30,483 nt of DNA, taken from assembly GCA_021802685.1 (NCBI GenBank), contig JAJZRM010000002.1, positions 1 through 30,483 on the forward strand, written 5' to 3'. Source of the stretch: Deltaproteobacteria bacterium (GTDB lineage: Bacteria; Desulfobacterota; Deferrimicrobia; Deferrimicrobiales; Deferrimicrobiaceae). Shown here in pieces: positions 16,778 to 25,139 of this stretch (positions are counted from its first letter, which is position 1; every line of letters begins with the position of its first letter). The notes under the pieces were generated by a model, which was given only the letters and a program-made list of their open reading frames with translations, was not told where the DNA came from and made no database searches. Both the position numbers and the translations under genes were made by a program.

Positions 16778-16803
16778 CCCCACCCCGCCGTCGCGGGGTG
16801 GGG
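16778..16803 (-). terminator. Strong hairpin between the cold-shock gene and ald
   Basis: CCCCACCCCGC (16778-16788) and GCGGGGTGGGG (16793-16803) form a perfect 11-bp GC stem with a 4-nt loop, starting 10 bp after the cold-shock stop codon and ending 26 bp before the ald ATG. There is no T-tract on the minus strand; a 10-bp palindrome GGGATATCCC (16765-16774) comes next. It is probably the end of the short cold-shock mRNA, or an attenuator in front of ald. Confidence 0.5.
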
Positions 16804-16813
16804 CGGGCTCCGA

Positions 16814-17014
16814 TCAGGCCTTGCGAACGTTGGCCGCTTTCTTCCCTTTCGGGCCGGAAGTGACCTCGAACTCCACCCTCTGCCCCTCGGCGAGGGTGCG
16901 GAACCCGTCGCCCTTGATTTCGCTGAAATGGACGAAGATGTCCTCTCCGCCCTCCTCGGTGATGAAGCCGAAACCTTTCGCGTCGTTGAACCACTTCACG
17001 GTACCTGTCGCCAT
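16814..17014 (-). CDS. Cold-shock protein (CspA family)
   Basis: This 66-residue single cold-shock domain is a single-stranded nucleic-acid-binding RNA chaperone. RNP1 is KGFGFIT and RNP2 is DIFVHFSEI; the start MATGTVKWFNDA is standard and the tail ends in Lys/Arg-rich GPKGKKAANVRKA. AGGAG upstream of ATG 17014 supports the start. A good promoter at 17267-17294 would give a leader of about 245 nt, a length typical of cold-inducible csp messages in which the leader acts as a thermosensor (known for E. coli cspA). Whether this copy is cold-induced is not shown. Confidence 0.95.
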   Translation of the reverse strand: MATGTVKWFNDAKGFGFITEEGGEDIFVHFSEIKGDGFRTLAEGQRVEFEVTSGPKGKKAANVRKA

Positions 17015-17266
17015 CCCTTTGTGCTCCTCTGCTGCCCCCTTGGGGCGGTCTGTGTCAGTCCGGGCGTTACGCCGCCCCCATACGTTCGGCCGGCCGGGCG
17101 TTTCAGGGTTCCGCAGGCGGGAGAGCCGCTTGCCGCGCTTCCGCCGTACCGGATGCCGAATCCCGTAGTTCTGCGTGGCATTTTCCGACGGGGCGGGCCG
17201 ACAGACCGAAGCGCCGTTCATCGTCGCGAGCCACCACGGCGCACCCTACGCCGCTTGCAGGTACAT

Positions 17267-17294
17267 CCTATACAGGAATCGCGGGCGGGGTCAA
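17267..17294 (-). promoter_or_regulatory. Promoter of the cold-shock gene with a ~245-nt leader
   Basis: On the minus strand TTGACC (17289-17294) and TATAGG (17267-17272) are separated by 16 bp, predicting a start near 17260. The region from there to the ATG at 17014 encodes nothing convincing. It holds possible hairpins, including CCCC-AA-GGGG just before the ribosome-binding site (17037-17046 region). The 379-bp gap 17015-17393 must also contain the promoter of the divergent giant gene, for which I see no clear boxes. Confidence 0.55.
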
Positions 17295-17393
17295 TATGCC
17301 TCTCCGGCGGAGACCTCGTGCGGTTTCCCGCATCCAATATTCGGAATGGACCACCCGTCGGAAACCTTCACCATCCCAGCGAAGGAGCCCACG

Positions 17394-20300
17394 ATGGCCG
17401 ACCGCCCGATGCAAGGTGACCCCTGGCCGCTCGCCGTTCCGCCGGACCTCGCAACACCCCTGCCGGAAACCATGCTGGCGCTGACGATCCGCCGCGACGA
17501 TTACGGGCCCCCGTCCCGGTCCCTCCGCCTGGAACGGATCCCGGCACCCCGCCTGCGCCCGAACGATGCGAACAAGGTCCTTGTCGCGGTGCTGGCCACC
17601 GGGCCCAATTTCAACACCAACTTCGCATCCCTGGGTCTCCCCGTCCCCGTGTTCGGCAAGGGAGACTCCGCTTCGCTCCATGTTCCGGGAAGCGACGCCC
17701 TCGGCATCGTCGTGGACGCGGGGCCCGGCGTGGCTTCCCTGAAAGTCGGCCAGGCGGTCATACTCGACTCGTGGACCGGGAGGAACATCCGCGGATACGA
17801 GACGCACGACGGGTTCAACGCGCAGTTCGCCGTGGTGGAGGAACCGCGCGCGATCCCCGTGACCGGCGCCCTTCGGGACCGCACGGCCGAACAACTCGCC
17901 GCGATGCTGCTGACCTACGGCACGGCGTACCGGGCGGTGGCGGAGCGCCTGGCGGTCCGCCCGGGGGATTCCGTGCTGGTGATGGGGGGCGGGAAGGGCA
18001 CGAGCTTTCCGGGCGCGCAGATCGCCAAATCCCTCGGCGCGAAGGTCCTCCTCGTCGGATCCAACCCGGACCTCGCCGAAAGCCTGATCGCCCGGAGGAT
18101 CGCGGACGCCTTCGTGGACCGGCGTTCCCTGCCCCGGGAAATTTTCGGAGCGGTCCCCGTCGGCCTGCCGCACGGGGAATGGGAGCGGCAAACCGCGCCG
18201 TTCCGGGAGGCGGTCTTCGCCGCGAACTCCGGCCGGCCCGTCGATAAGGTATTCGAGCACACGGGCGGGGGGAATTTCCCCCTCCTTGTCTCCGTCCTCG
18301 CCCCGGGGGGCACGCTGGCCTTCTTCGGCGCCACCGGGAAAGGGTTGAAGGGGGAATACAAGGAAACCTTCCTTTACGAAGGGCGGCGTTTCATGATGGA
18401 CGCCCGCTGGGTCTGGATGCGCCAGAAACAGATCCTTTTCCGCCGCGCGAAAGCGTCCGCGATCTTCGACGAGATCGGCCTGCCGCCGGGGCGCCGGGTC
18501 CTGGTCTGGGGCGCGGACCGTTCCGCCAGGGAATTCGTGCGGGCCGCCCGGGACCGCTCGGCGGAGGTCGCCGTGATCGCCTCCCGATCCATGGAAAAGC
18601 GCGGGATCGCCGAACTCGTCCGCGGGGGCGTCCCCCCGTCCCATATCCTCGACCGCGACGGGTTCGCCCTCCCGGAAGAGATGCCGGACCCGCTCACCCC
18701 GGAAGGGGGCCTCAACCCGGAGTACGCCTCCGGATTCGCCCGCCATGCCCAGGCGCTGGGGAAGGCCCTTTGGAAAGTATTCGGCTCGAAGGCGAGCCCC
18801 GATGTCGTGGTGGACCGCGCGGACCAGTGCACGCTCCATTTCAGCGCCTTCGTCGCGCGCGACTTCGACGAGAAGGACATCATGCCGTGCGGCGCCGTGG
18901 TCCTGCGGGGAAGGAGCGATTTGTCCATCCGCGGTTCCCACATGTACCACGCCGCGCAGGCGGCGGAGGTGGTCCGGTTGCTGTCCTCCGGAAGGATCTC
19001 GATGGAAAGGGAAGACCTGGAAATCACCGACCTGGCCGGCCTCCCCGGCCTCCAGCAGAAGATGCTGGACGGAACGATGGCCCGGTCGAAGGGCGTCGCC
19101 CTCGTTCAAGCGGACCGCCCCGGCAGGACCGTGGCCGATTATGAGGATGCTTTCCGCGGAGAAGCGCTGCGGGCGGCCGACCCGGCGTCCGGGAAATACG
19201 TCGACGTGCGGTTGCTCGACGATATCGCGGTCGTCACGCTGACCCGGCCCGACGTGCTGAACGCCCTGAGCGAAGAGGTGCTGTCCCAGCTCGCGCTCGT
19301 GGTGCGGGAAGCCGCCTCCGCCGGCGCGATCGCGGGGAGGCGCGTGCGGGGGATCGTGCTGACCGGCGCGGGACGCGCGTTCGTGGCGGGAGCGGACGTA
19401 CGGGAATTCCATCGAGGGACGGCGGAAAAGATCGACGCGCTGGCATGGAAGAACATCTCCGTCTTCTCCGAGATGGAGAACCTTGCCATTCCCGTCGTCG
19501 CGCTGATCGACGGCTTCGCGCTCGGCGGCGGCAACGAGCTGTCGATGAGCGCCCATTACCGGATCGTCACGGAAAACGCCCTCATGGGGCAGCCCGAGGT
19601 CAAGCTGGGGATCATCCCCGGATACGGCGGGTTGCAGCGGTTGCCCCGTCTGGTCGGACCGTGGAAAGCGGCGGAGATCTGCGTCAACGGGGAGCCCGTG
19701 GACGGCGCCGCCGCGGTGGCGATGGGATTGGCCGACGAATTCGTCCCATCCGCCGCCGCCCTCCCCCGCGCCGTCGCCGCCGCCCGCGAATTGGCGGGCG
19801 GAAAAGCCGCCCGCAAGACCCGGGACTGGGACGGGATCGCCGCGGCGCAGCGGGAGGAAATGTCTTCCCTGCTCTCCCGCCCGGAAATCCGGGAGATCCT
19901 CTCTTCCCCCACGCCTGCGAAGGAGGACGCGGACCTCGTGCCGGCGCGCCGCGCCGCCGCGAGAGACGTCCTGCTCGCGATGAAGCACGGATACGACCAC
20001 GGGTTCGCGGAGGGGTTGCGGAACGACGCGCGGATGTTCGGCGCCGCCGCCGCGTCGCCCGGCGGACAGGAGTGGGTGGGACGGTTCCTGGCGAAGGATC
20101 CCGCCCAGTCGGCCTTCCTGACGATCCTTCCACCATCGCCGTCCCGTGCCTCCGGAACGCTCCCGATCACGAAGAAAGCACCGGGGGATCGGCCCATCTC
20201 TTTCGTCGAGATCGGGGAGATCGCCGCGATGCTGACGGAAAAGTTGAAATCCGGCGGCGTAACCCCTCTTCCGAAAAGCATTCTTTCCGGTGTGGTTTCC

Positions 20301-23300
20301 CTTGTGGCGGAGCGGCCTGCCCCGCCCGTCCTGCGGGCGCTCGACCCCGCGCGCGCGGGAAAGGTCGGGGGAAAAATCGCATCCCTGCTGAAACGCGGAA
20401 AGATCGCGGTCCGGGTGGTCGATCTCGGCCCGGAGGAAGGTTTCCGGCGGGAGAACGCCCGTCCCGCCTGCGAGGTGCTGCTGGTGGAAAAAGACGGCGA
20501 GCTCCTCTGGGAGGGAAGGAAACGGTTCCGGAACGCCGGTGAGGGTTCGCCCCGGATCTTCCTTACAAAAGCGTTCCTCGAAAGGAACGGTTCCACGCCG
20601 CACGTCGTGTACCAGGCCGTCATCCATCCCATCCTGGAGTGGGTTTTCGGCTATCCGCACATCGTCGCGGTGTTGTCCGAGGCGGCGTACAACGCGATTC
20701 CGCCGCCGGCGGACGCCGGAGAGGCGTTGAGCGACCTGAACCGGCATATCGCGGCGGGTGCGTTCACGGACCGGGACTTCTCCTACTTCGACCGGATCCT
20801 CGTCGACGCGTACGAGCCCGACGACTTCCGCAAGGAGGAGTTGTCGAATTACTTCGACGGGAACGACGGGAAGGTGACGGCGGCCATCGCCCGGGCCAGG
20901 GAAATGGGGGTACTCTACCGCGAGCTCGTCACGGACCTGCGGGCCAGGGCGCGGGGAGAGATCGCAAAGGAGCGGATCGCGGAAGGCCGGTCGGCGCTCG
21001 ATGACGGGGACGCCGATCGGGCGCTGCAGATCCTGCGCAAAGTCGTGTCCTCGCAGGAGACGCCGGAACCGTTGCGCGGCGAGGCGTCCCTGCTGGTCGG
21101 CGTGGCGATCCGTTCATACGCCCTGGGCGCCGATCCCGCCTTCGAGGGACTGACCCTGTCCGGCGCTGAAATCTCCGCGGAGGAATGGGCCGGTCCCCGG
21201 GCCACGGAATTTTCGGCGATTCTCCGCCGCGCACAGGCCTTGGCGACCGGCGGGGACGGTTCGGGCGATTCCGCGCGCGCCGCTTCCGCCGCCGTCCCGA
21301 GATCCGTCCACGTCGTCCGGGAATTGGAACGGCCGTCGGGGAAATTCATCGACGGGAACGACGGCGTCCACTGGGTATTCGAAAAAGCATTCGTGGAGCG
21401 CCTCCTTTCCGGCTGGGCGTCGGGGGAATTCCGCGAGGGGATCCCCGCGGTGCTCGCCTGCCGCTTCCTGCGGGACGCCTCCTTCCCCGACGAAAAGCTC
21501 TCCATCGAGCGGCAATACTCCGCGGCCGTCAAGGGGGTCCTGGAGGCGTACCGGTTCTACCAGGCCCTCCCCGCGGAAACGCGGAAGGAGATCACGGAAT
21601 TCCACGACCGGTATCCCCCGGCCGATCCCCTGCTGCGCCTCTGCCGGTCCCTGGAGACGGAAGCCAATCCCGCGCGCGCCGGGCACCTCATCCGGAAGAC
21701 CATGGCCCGGACCCATACCTACCGCCACGTCCAATATCCCGATACCTCCCTCGCGGGAAAAGTCGTCGTGATCACCGGGGGCGGGACGGGGATGGGGCGC
21801 TCCCTGGCCCTCGAAGCGGCCCGCCGCGGAGGGAACGTCGTCATAACCGGCAGGAGGCCGGCGCCGTTGGCGGACACGAAGGCGGACATGGACGACCTCA
21901 TCCGCCACCTGGGGCTGACGAACCAGACGCTCGCCGTCCAGGGCGACGTATCGGACCCCAAGTACGTCGGCGAGATGTTCGAACAGATCGAGAAGGAGTT
22001 CGGCCGGATCGACATCCTCTTCAACAACGCCGGGGTGTCCGGTCCGGTGGTGTTCGGCTCCGTTTACGAGGAAGGACATTTCGACGAGTACCGCGAGGCG
22101 GTGAACATCCACCTCACCGGTTCCTGGATGGCGTCCCTCGAGGCCGCCCGGATGATGGAAGGGCAGCCCGGAGGGGGAACCATCGTCATGGTGGGCACCT
22201 TCTACAGCGAGAGCATCCACCGCCACGTCCTCCACGCTTACCCCGGCCGGCTCCCGTACACCTCCGCCCAGTCGGCCAAGCTGGCGCTGGGGGATTACCT
22301 CGCATGGGCTTTTTCCGGGAAAAACGTCACGGTCCTCTCCCTGAACCCCTCCGCCGTTTCCACGGAACGGATCCGGATGGGCGCCGGCGTGTTCGACAAG
22401 GGATCGCGCGCCCGCGCCCGAATCGGACGCACCGTCCCGCCCGAGGCATTGGAACGGGATACCCTGGAGCGGACGGTGGGGCGCGCCTTCGTGGACCCGA
22501 GGGACTTCGCGGCGCTCGCCCTGGAGGTGGCGACGGGGCCGTTCCGCAGAACCATCGGCGGGGTCCGCCTTCCGATGGGCGGCGTCACCTATGAACAGCC
22601 CCCGGGGGTTTTCCCCTCCCCCGCCGCGCTGCCGCGGTACCCCGACCTGGTCGGAAAGGTCGCGCTGGTCGTCGCGGGAAGGCCGCTTTCGGGGGATCTC
22701 CCGCTGATCGAGGCGGCCGCCGTGTGCCTCGCGCGCGCGGGAGCCGCCGTCGTGCTGGCGGGAGGCCGCGAGGAGGTCCTCGAACCGGTCGCCATGCGGA
22801 TCAATTCCCGCGGGGGGGAAGGAACCGCCACCGTTTCCACGGTCAACCTCTCCCACGCCGCGCACGTCCAGGAGCTGTTCGACGGGCTGCCCCGGATCGA
22901 CCTGCTGCTCTACTTCACCGGGAGCGTGGACTGGAAGCGGCCGCTGACCGCGCTCTCCCACGACGAGTGGACGGCGCACGTCGAGCAGTTCGGGGCGCTG
23001 CCGCGGTTTTTCTGCTGGCAGGCCGAACGGCGGATGGACCGGGACGGCACGGACGGCACGGTCCTCTTCGTGGGCCCGGACCTGTCCGGAGTCCCCTCGA
23101 TCCGGGAGAGGAACCTCGTCCAGGTGTTCCAGTCGATGCTGCGTCCCGCGGTGGCGACGGAAGCGATGGAGCGCGCGCTCATGCGGAAAGCGCACAAGGA
23201 GGGCACCGCTCCCGCCCCCGTGTCGAACGTCAACCTGGGGCTGATCCTCCCAGGGCGGACGGACGGCAGGAACCGGCAGGCGTCCCCCGATGCGACCGCC

Positions 23301-25136
23301 GCTTCCGTGCTGTGGTTCCTGGAGGAGGGGAAGAGCGTCTCGGGAGCGGTCCTTCTTCCCGACGAGCAGAACGCCATCCCGTCGTTGCCTCCGGAACCTA
23401 GGCCCACGCCGGGAACGGCTTCGGGGAAAGTGGCGGTGGTCACCGGCGGCATGCGGAACCTGGGAAAAGAGGTCTCCCTGCGCCTCGCCGGGGAGAAGGC
23501 GACCGTCGTCATCGGAAGCCGGTACCCGAGGGCGGAGCCGGGAGACGCCGCCGCCTCGGAAAAGGCGCGCGCGGAACTCCTGGCGGCCGACGCCGCCCTG
23601 GGGACCATGCGCCGGTCCGGCGGCCGGGCGCTTTGGATCGACACGGACGTCTCCCGCCCGGAAAGCGTGTTCGCGCTGATTCGGGAGGCGGCGAACCGGT
23701 TCGGCAGGATCGACGTCCTCGTGAACAACGCGGGCGCCGGGGGGAACTTCTCGCGGATCGGAGAGGTGATGAGGGAACACCGGGACAACTTCTCCTCCGT
23801 GCTCGCGACGAATTTCCTCGGCGCCTGGGAGGGAGCGGCCGCCGCACGGGAAATCATGCGGAAGCAGGAAGGCGGCGGATCGATCGTCAACGTGTCGACC
23901 CACTATGCCGACCATCCTTATCTTTTCCGGACGATCTATACCGTTTCGAAGGCGCTTATGAAAGCGTTGACGAAGGCCGCCCGGGATGGCCTCGCCCGGG
24001 AAGGCATCTCCATTACGGACGTGGCCCCGACGCTCATCGCCGGACCCCGCATGGAATGGGTGATGCGGAACTACGCCACGAAATTCTCCGCGGGGTTCGA
24101 CGAATTCCCCTCCCTGTCCGCGGCGGCGAAAAAGGGGCTGGCGGAAGCGTTCCTGCGCTCCTTCGACGGCTCCCTGCCGGCGGCGGAACGCGAAACGGCG
24201 GGAGAGAAGTTCCTCGCCCTCCTTCGCAGGCAGAAGATGCCCCGTTCGGCGTGCGGCGCGATCGAGTCGTGGTACGGCCGCATCCGGGAATGGTTCCGCT
24301 GCACGGTCCCCCAATCCCCCCCGCGGAACGAGGAAGTGGCCGAAGCGGTGCTCTTCGGGATGAAGGACGGGCGATTCCTGGAGAATCCCTTTCTCGCGCT
24401 GACGACGCTCCCGGCCTTCTCCTCGTTCCCGCCCGCGCAGGGGGCGCACCGGGCGCTCGCCGGAGGGATGCCCGGCCTGATCGTGTCGACCGGAAATTCC
24501 GCCGCGCTGCACCGCCGGCTGCACGAAGCGATCTCGGGGAAAGGGGGCCGGATCACCTCGCTGTCCGACGCGGGGCTGCCGCCGGGGCAGGCGCGGATCT
24601 CCCGCTCCGCCGCGGGGGAGGCGTCGAAAGGAAAGGCGCCGGGATTCCGGGAGATGCCGCAACGCGCTCTAGACCTTTCCGACCCCCGCGTGGTCGAGCC
24701 GTGGCTGGACAACGCGCTCGCCGGGGCCGCCCCGCCCGCCTTCGCCGTCCTGTTGGCGGGCACGGTCGTCGAGGTTCGGTCCGTCCTCGATTTCTCCACG
24801 GAGGAGAAGCGGCGCGTCTCCGGCCAGGTGCAGAAAGCGGTCGCCCTGCTCGGCGAAACGGCCCGGGCGCTCCGCGACGGGGGACACCTGGTGATCGTCG
24901 GGCCTCCGGAAGGGCCGGAGGAGGGGCAGTTGCTCCTCGCCGCGTTGCGGCAATCGGTCCGGACGTTCCTCGCGGAGCAGCACTTCCTTCCCTCCCCGAA
25001 AACCGTCCGCGTATCCCTCCTCGCCGCCCCCGCGCCGGGGACGGAGAAGGAGTTCGAACGGGAGGTGTTGGAGATCCTTGCGGGAACGCGGGCCCCGAAG
25101 GTGGCGGAGGTGCCGTTGGGGTACGTCCGGCCATAG
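17394..25136 (+). CDS. Giant multidomain MDR reductase / enoyl-CoA hydratase / tandem-SDR enzyme
   Basis: One uninterrupted frame of 2580 residues. AAGGAG six bases before ATG 17394 fixes the start. (1) Residues ~20-590: reductase of the crotonyl-CoA carboxylase/reductase (CCR) type, with GPNFNTNF (70-77), GYE (134-136), nucleotide loop GGGKG (198-202), a second Rossmann-like segment (~365-510) and RGSH (513-516). (2) ~600-885: crotonase with oxyanion loop and both catalytic glutamates, Glu715 and Glu735, hence hydratase-competent. (3) ~886-1450: unrecognised, mostly helical, partly TPR-like. (4) SDR 1 (~1453-1750): TGGGTGMG, NNAG (1544-1547), Tyr1622-x6-Lys1629. (5) ~1754-1957: degenerate SDR. 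(6) SDR 3 (~2012-2260): NNAG (2111-2114), Ser2168, Tyr2182-x3-Lys2186. (7) ~2360-2580: degenerate SDR. No signal, membrane segment, ketosynthase or carrier site was seen. Inference: cytoplasmic reductive processing of an acyl-CoA (keto to hydroxy to enoyl to saturated), or the reverse. Substrate unknown. Confidence 0.9.
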   Translation: MADRPMQGDPWPLAVPPDLATPLPETMLALTIRRDDYGPPSRSLRLERIPAPRLRPNDANKVLVAVLATGPNFNTNFASLGLPVPVFGKGDSASLHVPGSDALGIVVDAGPGVASLKVGQAVILDSWTGRNIRGYETHDGFNAQFAVVEEPRAIPVTGALRDRTAEQLAAMLLTYGTAYRAVAERLAVRPGDSVLVMGGGKGTSFPGAQIAKSLGAKVLLVGSNPDLAESLIARRIADAFVDRRSLPREIFGAVPVGLPHGEWERQTAPFREAVFAANSGRPVDKVFEHTGGGNFPLLVSVLAPGGTLAFFGATGKGLKGEYKETFLYEGRRFMMDARWVWMRQKQILFRRAKASAIFDEIGLPPGRRVLVWGADRSAREFVRAARDRSAEVAVIASRSMEKRGIAELVRGGVPPSHILDRDGFALPEEMPDPLTPEGGLNPEYASGFARHAQALGKALWKVFGSKASPDVVVDRADQCTLHFSAFVARDFDEKDIMPCGAVVLRGRSDLSIRGSHMYHAAQAAEVVRLLSSGRISMEREDLEITDLAGLPGLQQKMLDGTMARSKGVALVQADRPGRTVADYEDAFRGEALRAADPASGKYVDVRLLDDIAVVTLTRPDVLNALSEEVLSQLALVVREAASAGAIAGRRVRGIVLTGAGRAFVAGADVREFHRGTAEKIDALAWKNISVFSEMENLAIPVVALIDGFALGGGNELSMSAHYRIVTENALMGQPEVKLGIIPGYGGLQRLPRLVGPWKAAEICVNGEPVDGAAAVAMGLADEFVPSAAALPRAVAAARELAGGKAARKTRDWDGIAAAQREEMSSLLSRPEIREILSSPTPAKEDADLVPARRAAARDVLLAMKHGYDHGFAEGLRNDARMFGAAAASPGGQEWVGRFLAKDPAQSAFLTILPPSPSRASGTLPITKKAPGDRPISFVEIGEIAAMLTEKLKSGGVTPLPKSILSGVVSLVAERPAPPVLRALDPARAGKVGGKIASLLKRGKIAVRVVDLGPEEGFRRENARPACEVLLVEKDGELLWEGRKRFRNAGEGSPRIFLTKAFLERNGSTPHVVYQAVIHPILEWVFGYPHIVAVLSEAAYNAIPPPADAGEALSDLNRHIAAGAFTDRDFSYFDRILVDAYEPDDFRKEELSNYFDGNDGKVTAAIARAREMGVLYRELVTDLRARARGEIAKERIAEGRSALDDGDADRALQILRKVVSSQETPEPLRGEASLLVGVAIRSYALGADPAFEGLTLSGAEISAEEWAGPRATEFSAILRRAQALATGGDGSGDSARAASAAVPRSVHVVRELERPSGKFIDGNDGVHWVFEKAFVERLLSGWASGEFREGIPAVLACRFLRDASFPDEKLSIERQYSAAVKGVLEAYRFYQALPAETRKEITEFHDRYPPADPLLRLCRSLETEANPARAGHLIRKTMARTHTYRHVQYPDTSLAGKVVVITGGGTGMGRSLALEAARRGGNVVITGRRPAPLADTKADMDDLIRHLGLTNQTLAVQGDVSDPKYVGEMFEQIEKEFGRIDILFNNAGVSGPVVFGSVYEEGHFDEYREAVNIHLTGSWMASLEAARMMEGQPGGGTIVMVGTFYSESIHRHVLHAYPGRLPYTSAQSAKLALGDYLAWAFSGKNVTVLSLNPSAVSTERIRMGAGVFDKGSRARARIGRTVPPEALERDTLERTVGRAFVDPRDFAALALEVATGPFRRTIGGVRLPMGGVTYEQPPGVFPSPAALPRYPDLVGKVALVVAGRPLSGDLPLIEAAAVCLARAGAAVVLAGGREEVLEPVAMRINSRGGEGTATVSTVNLSHAAHVQELFDGLPRIDLLLYFTGSVDWKRPLTALSHDEWTAHVEQFGALPRFFCWQAERRMDRDGTDGTVLFVGPDLSGVPSIRERNLVQVFQSMLRPAVATEAMERALMRKAHKEGTAPAPVSNVNLGLILPGRTDGRNRQASPDATAASVLWFLEEGKSVSGAVLLPDEQNAIPSLPPEPRPTPGTASGKVAVVTGGMRNLGKEVSLRLAGEKATVVIGSRYPRAEPGDAAASEKARAELLAADAALGTMRRSGGRALWIDTDVSRPESVFALIREAANRFGRIDVLVNNAGAGGNFSRIGEVMREHRDNFSSVLATNFLGAWEGAAAAREIMRKQEGGGSIVNVSTHYADHPYLFRTIYTVSKALMKALTKAARDGLAREGISITDVAPTLIAGPRMEWVMRNYATKFSAGFDEFPSLSAAAKKGLAEAFLRSFDGSLPAAERETAGEKFLALLRRQKMPRSACGAIESWYGRIREWFRCTVPQSPPRNEEVAEAVLFGMKDGRFLENPFLALTTLPAFSSFPPAQGAHRALAGGMPGLIVSTGNSAALHRRLHEAISGKGGRITSLSDAGLPPGQARISRSAAGEASKGKAPGFREMPQRALDLSDPRVVEPWLDNALAGAAPPAFAVLLAGTVVEVRSVLDFSTEEKRRVSGQVQKAVALLGETARALRDGGHLVIVGPPEGPEEGQLLLAALRQSVRTFLAEQHFLPSPKTVRVSLLAAPAPGTEKEFEREVLEILAGTRAPKVAEVPLGYVRP

Positions 25137-25139
25137 ATG

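Noticed and set aside
17175..17393. A longer N-terminus for the giant enzyme
   Set aside because: These 73 codons overlap the cold-shock promoter and leader, read as low-complexity sequence, and the ATG at 17394 has AAGGAG at ideal spacing. An ATG at 17346 lacks such a site.
17268..20747. A 1159-codon open frame on the minus strand opposite the giant enzyme, and another of 1182 codons at 21114-24662
   Set aside because: Both lie fully opposite a recognisable multidomain enzyme, are rich in Arg/Gly/Pro, and show no motif. Long antisense frames are expected in GC-rich genes with third-position G/C bias.
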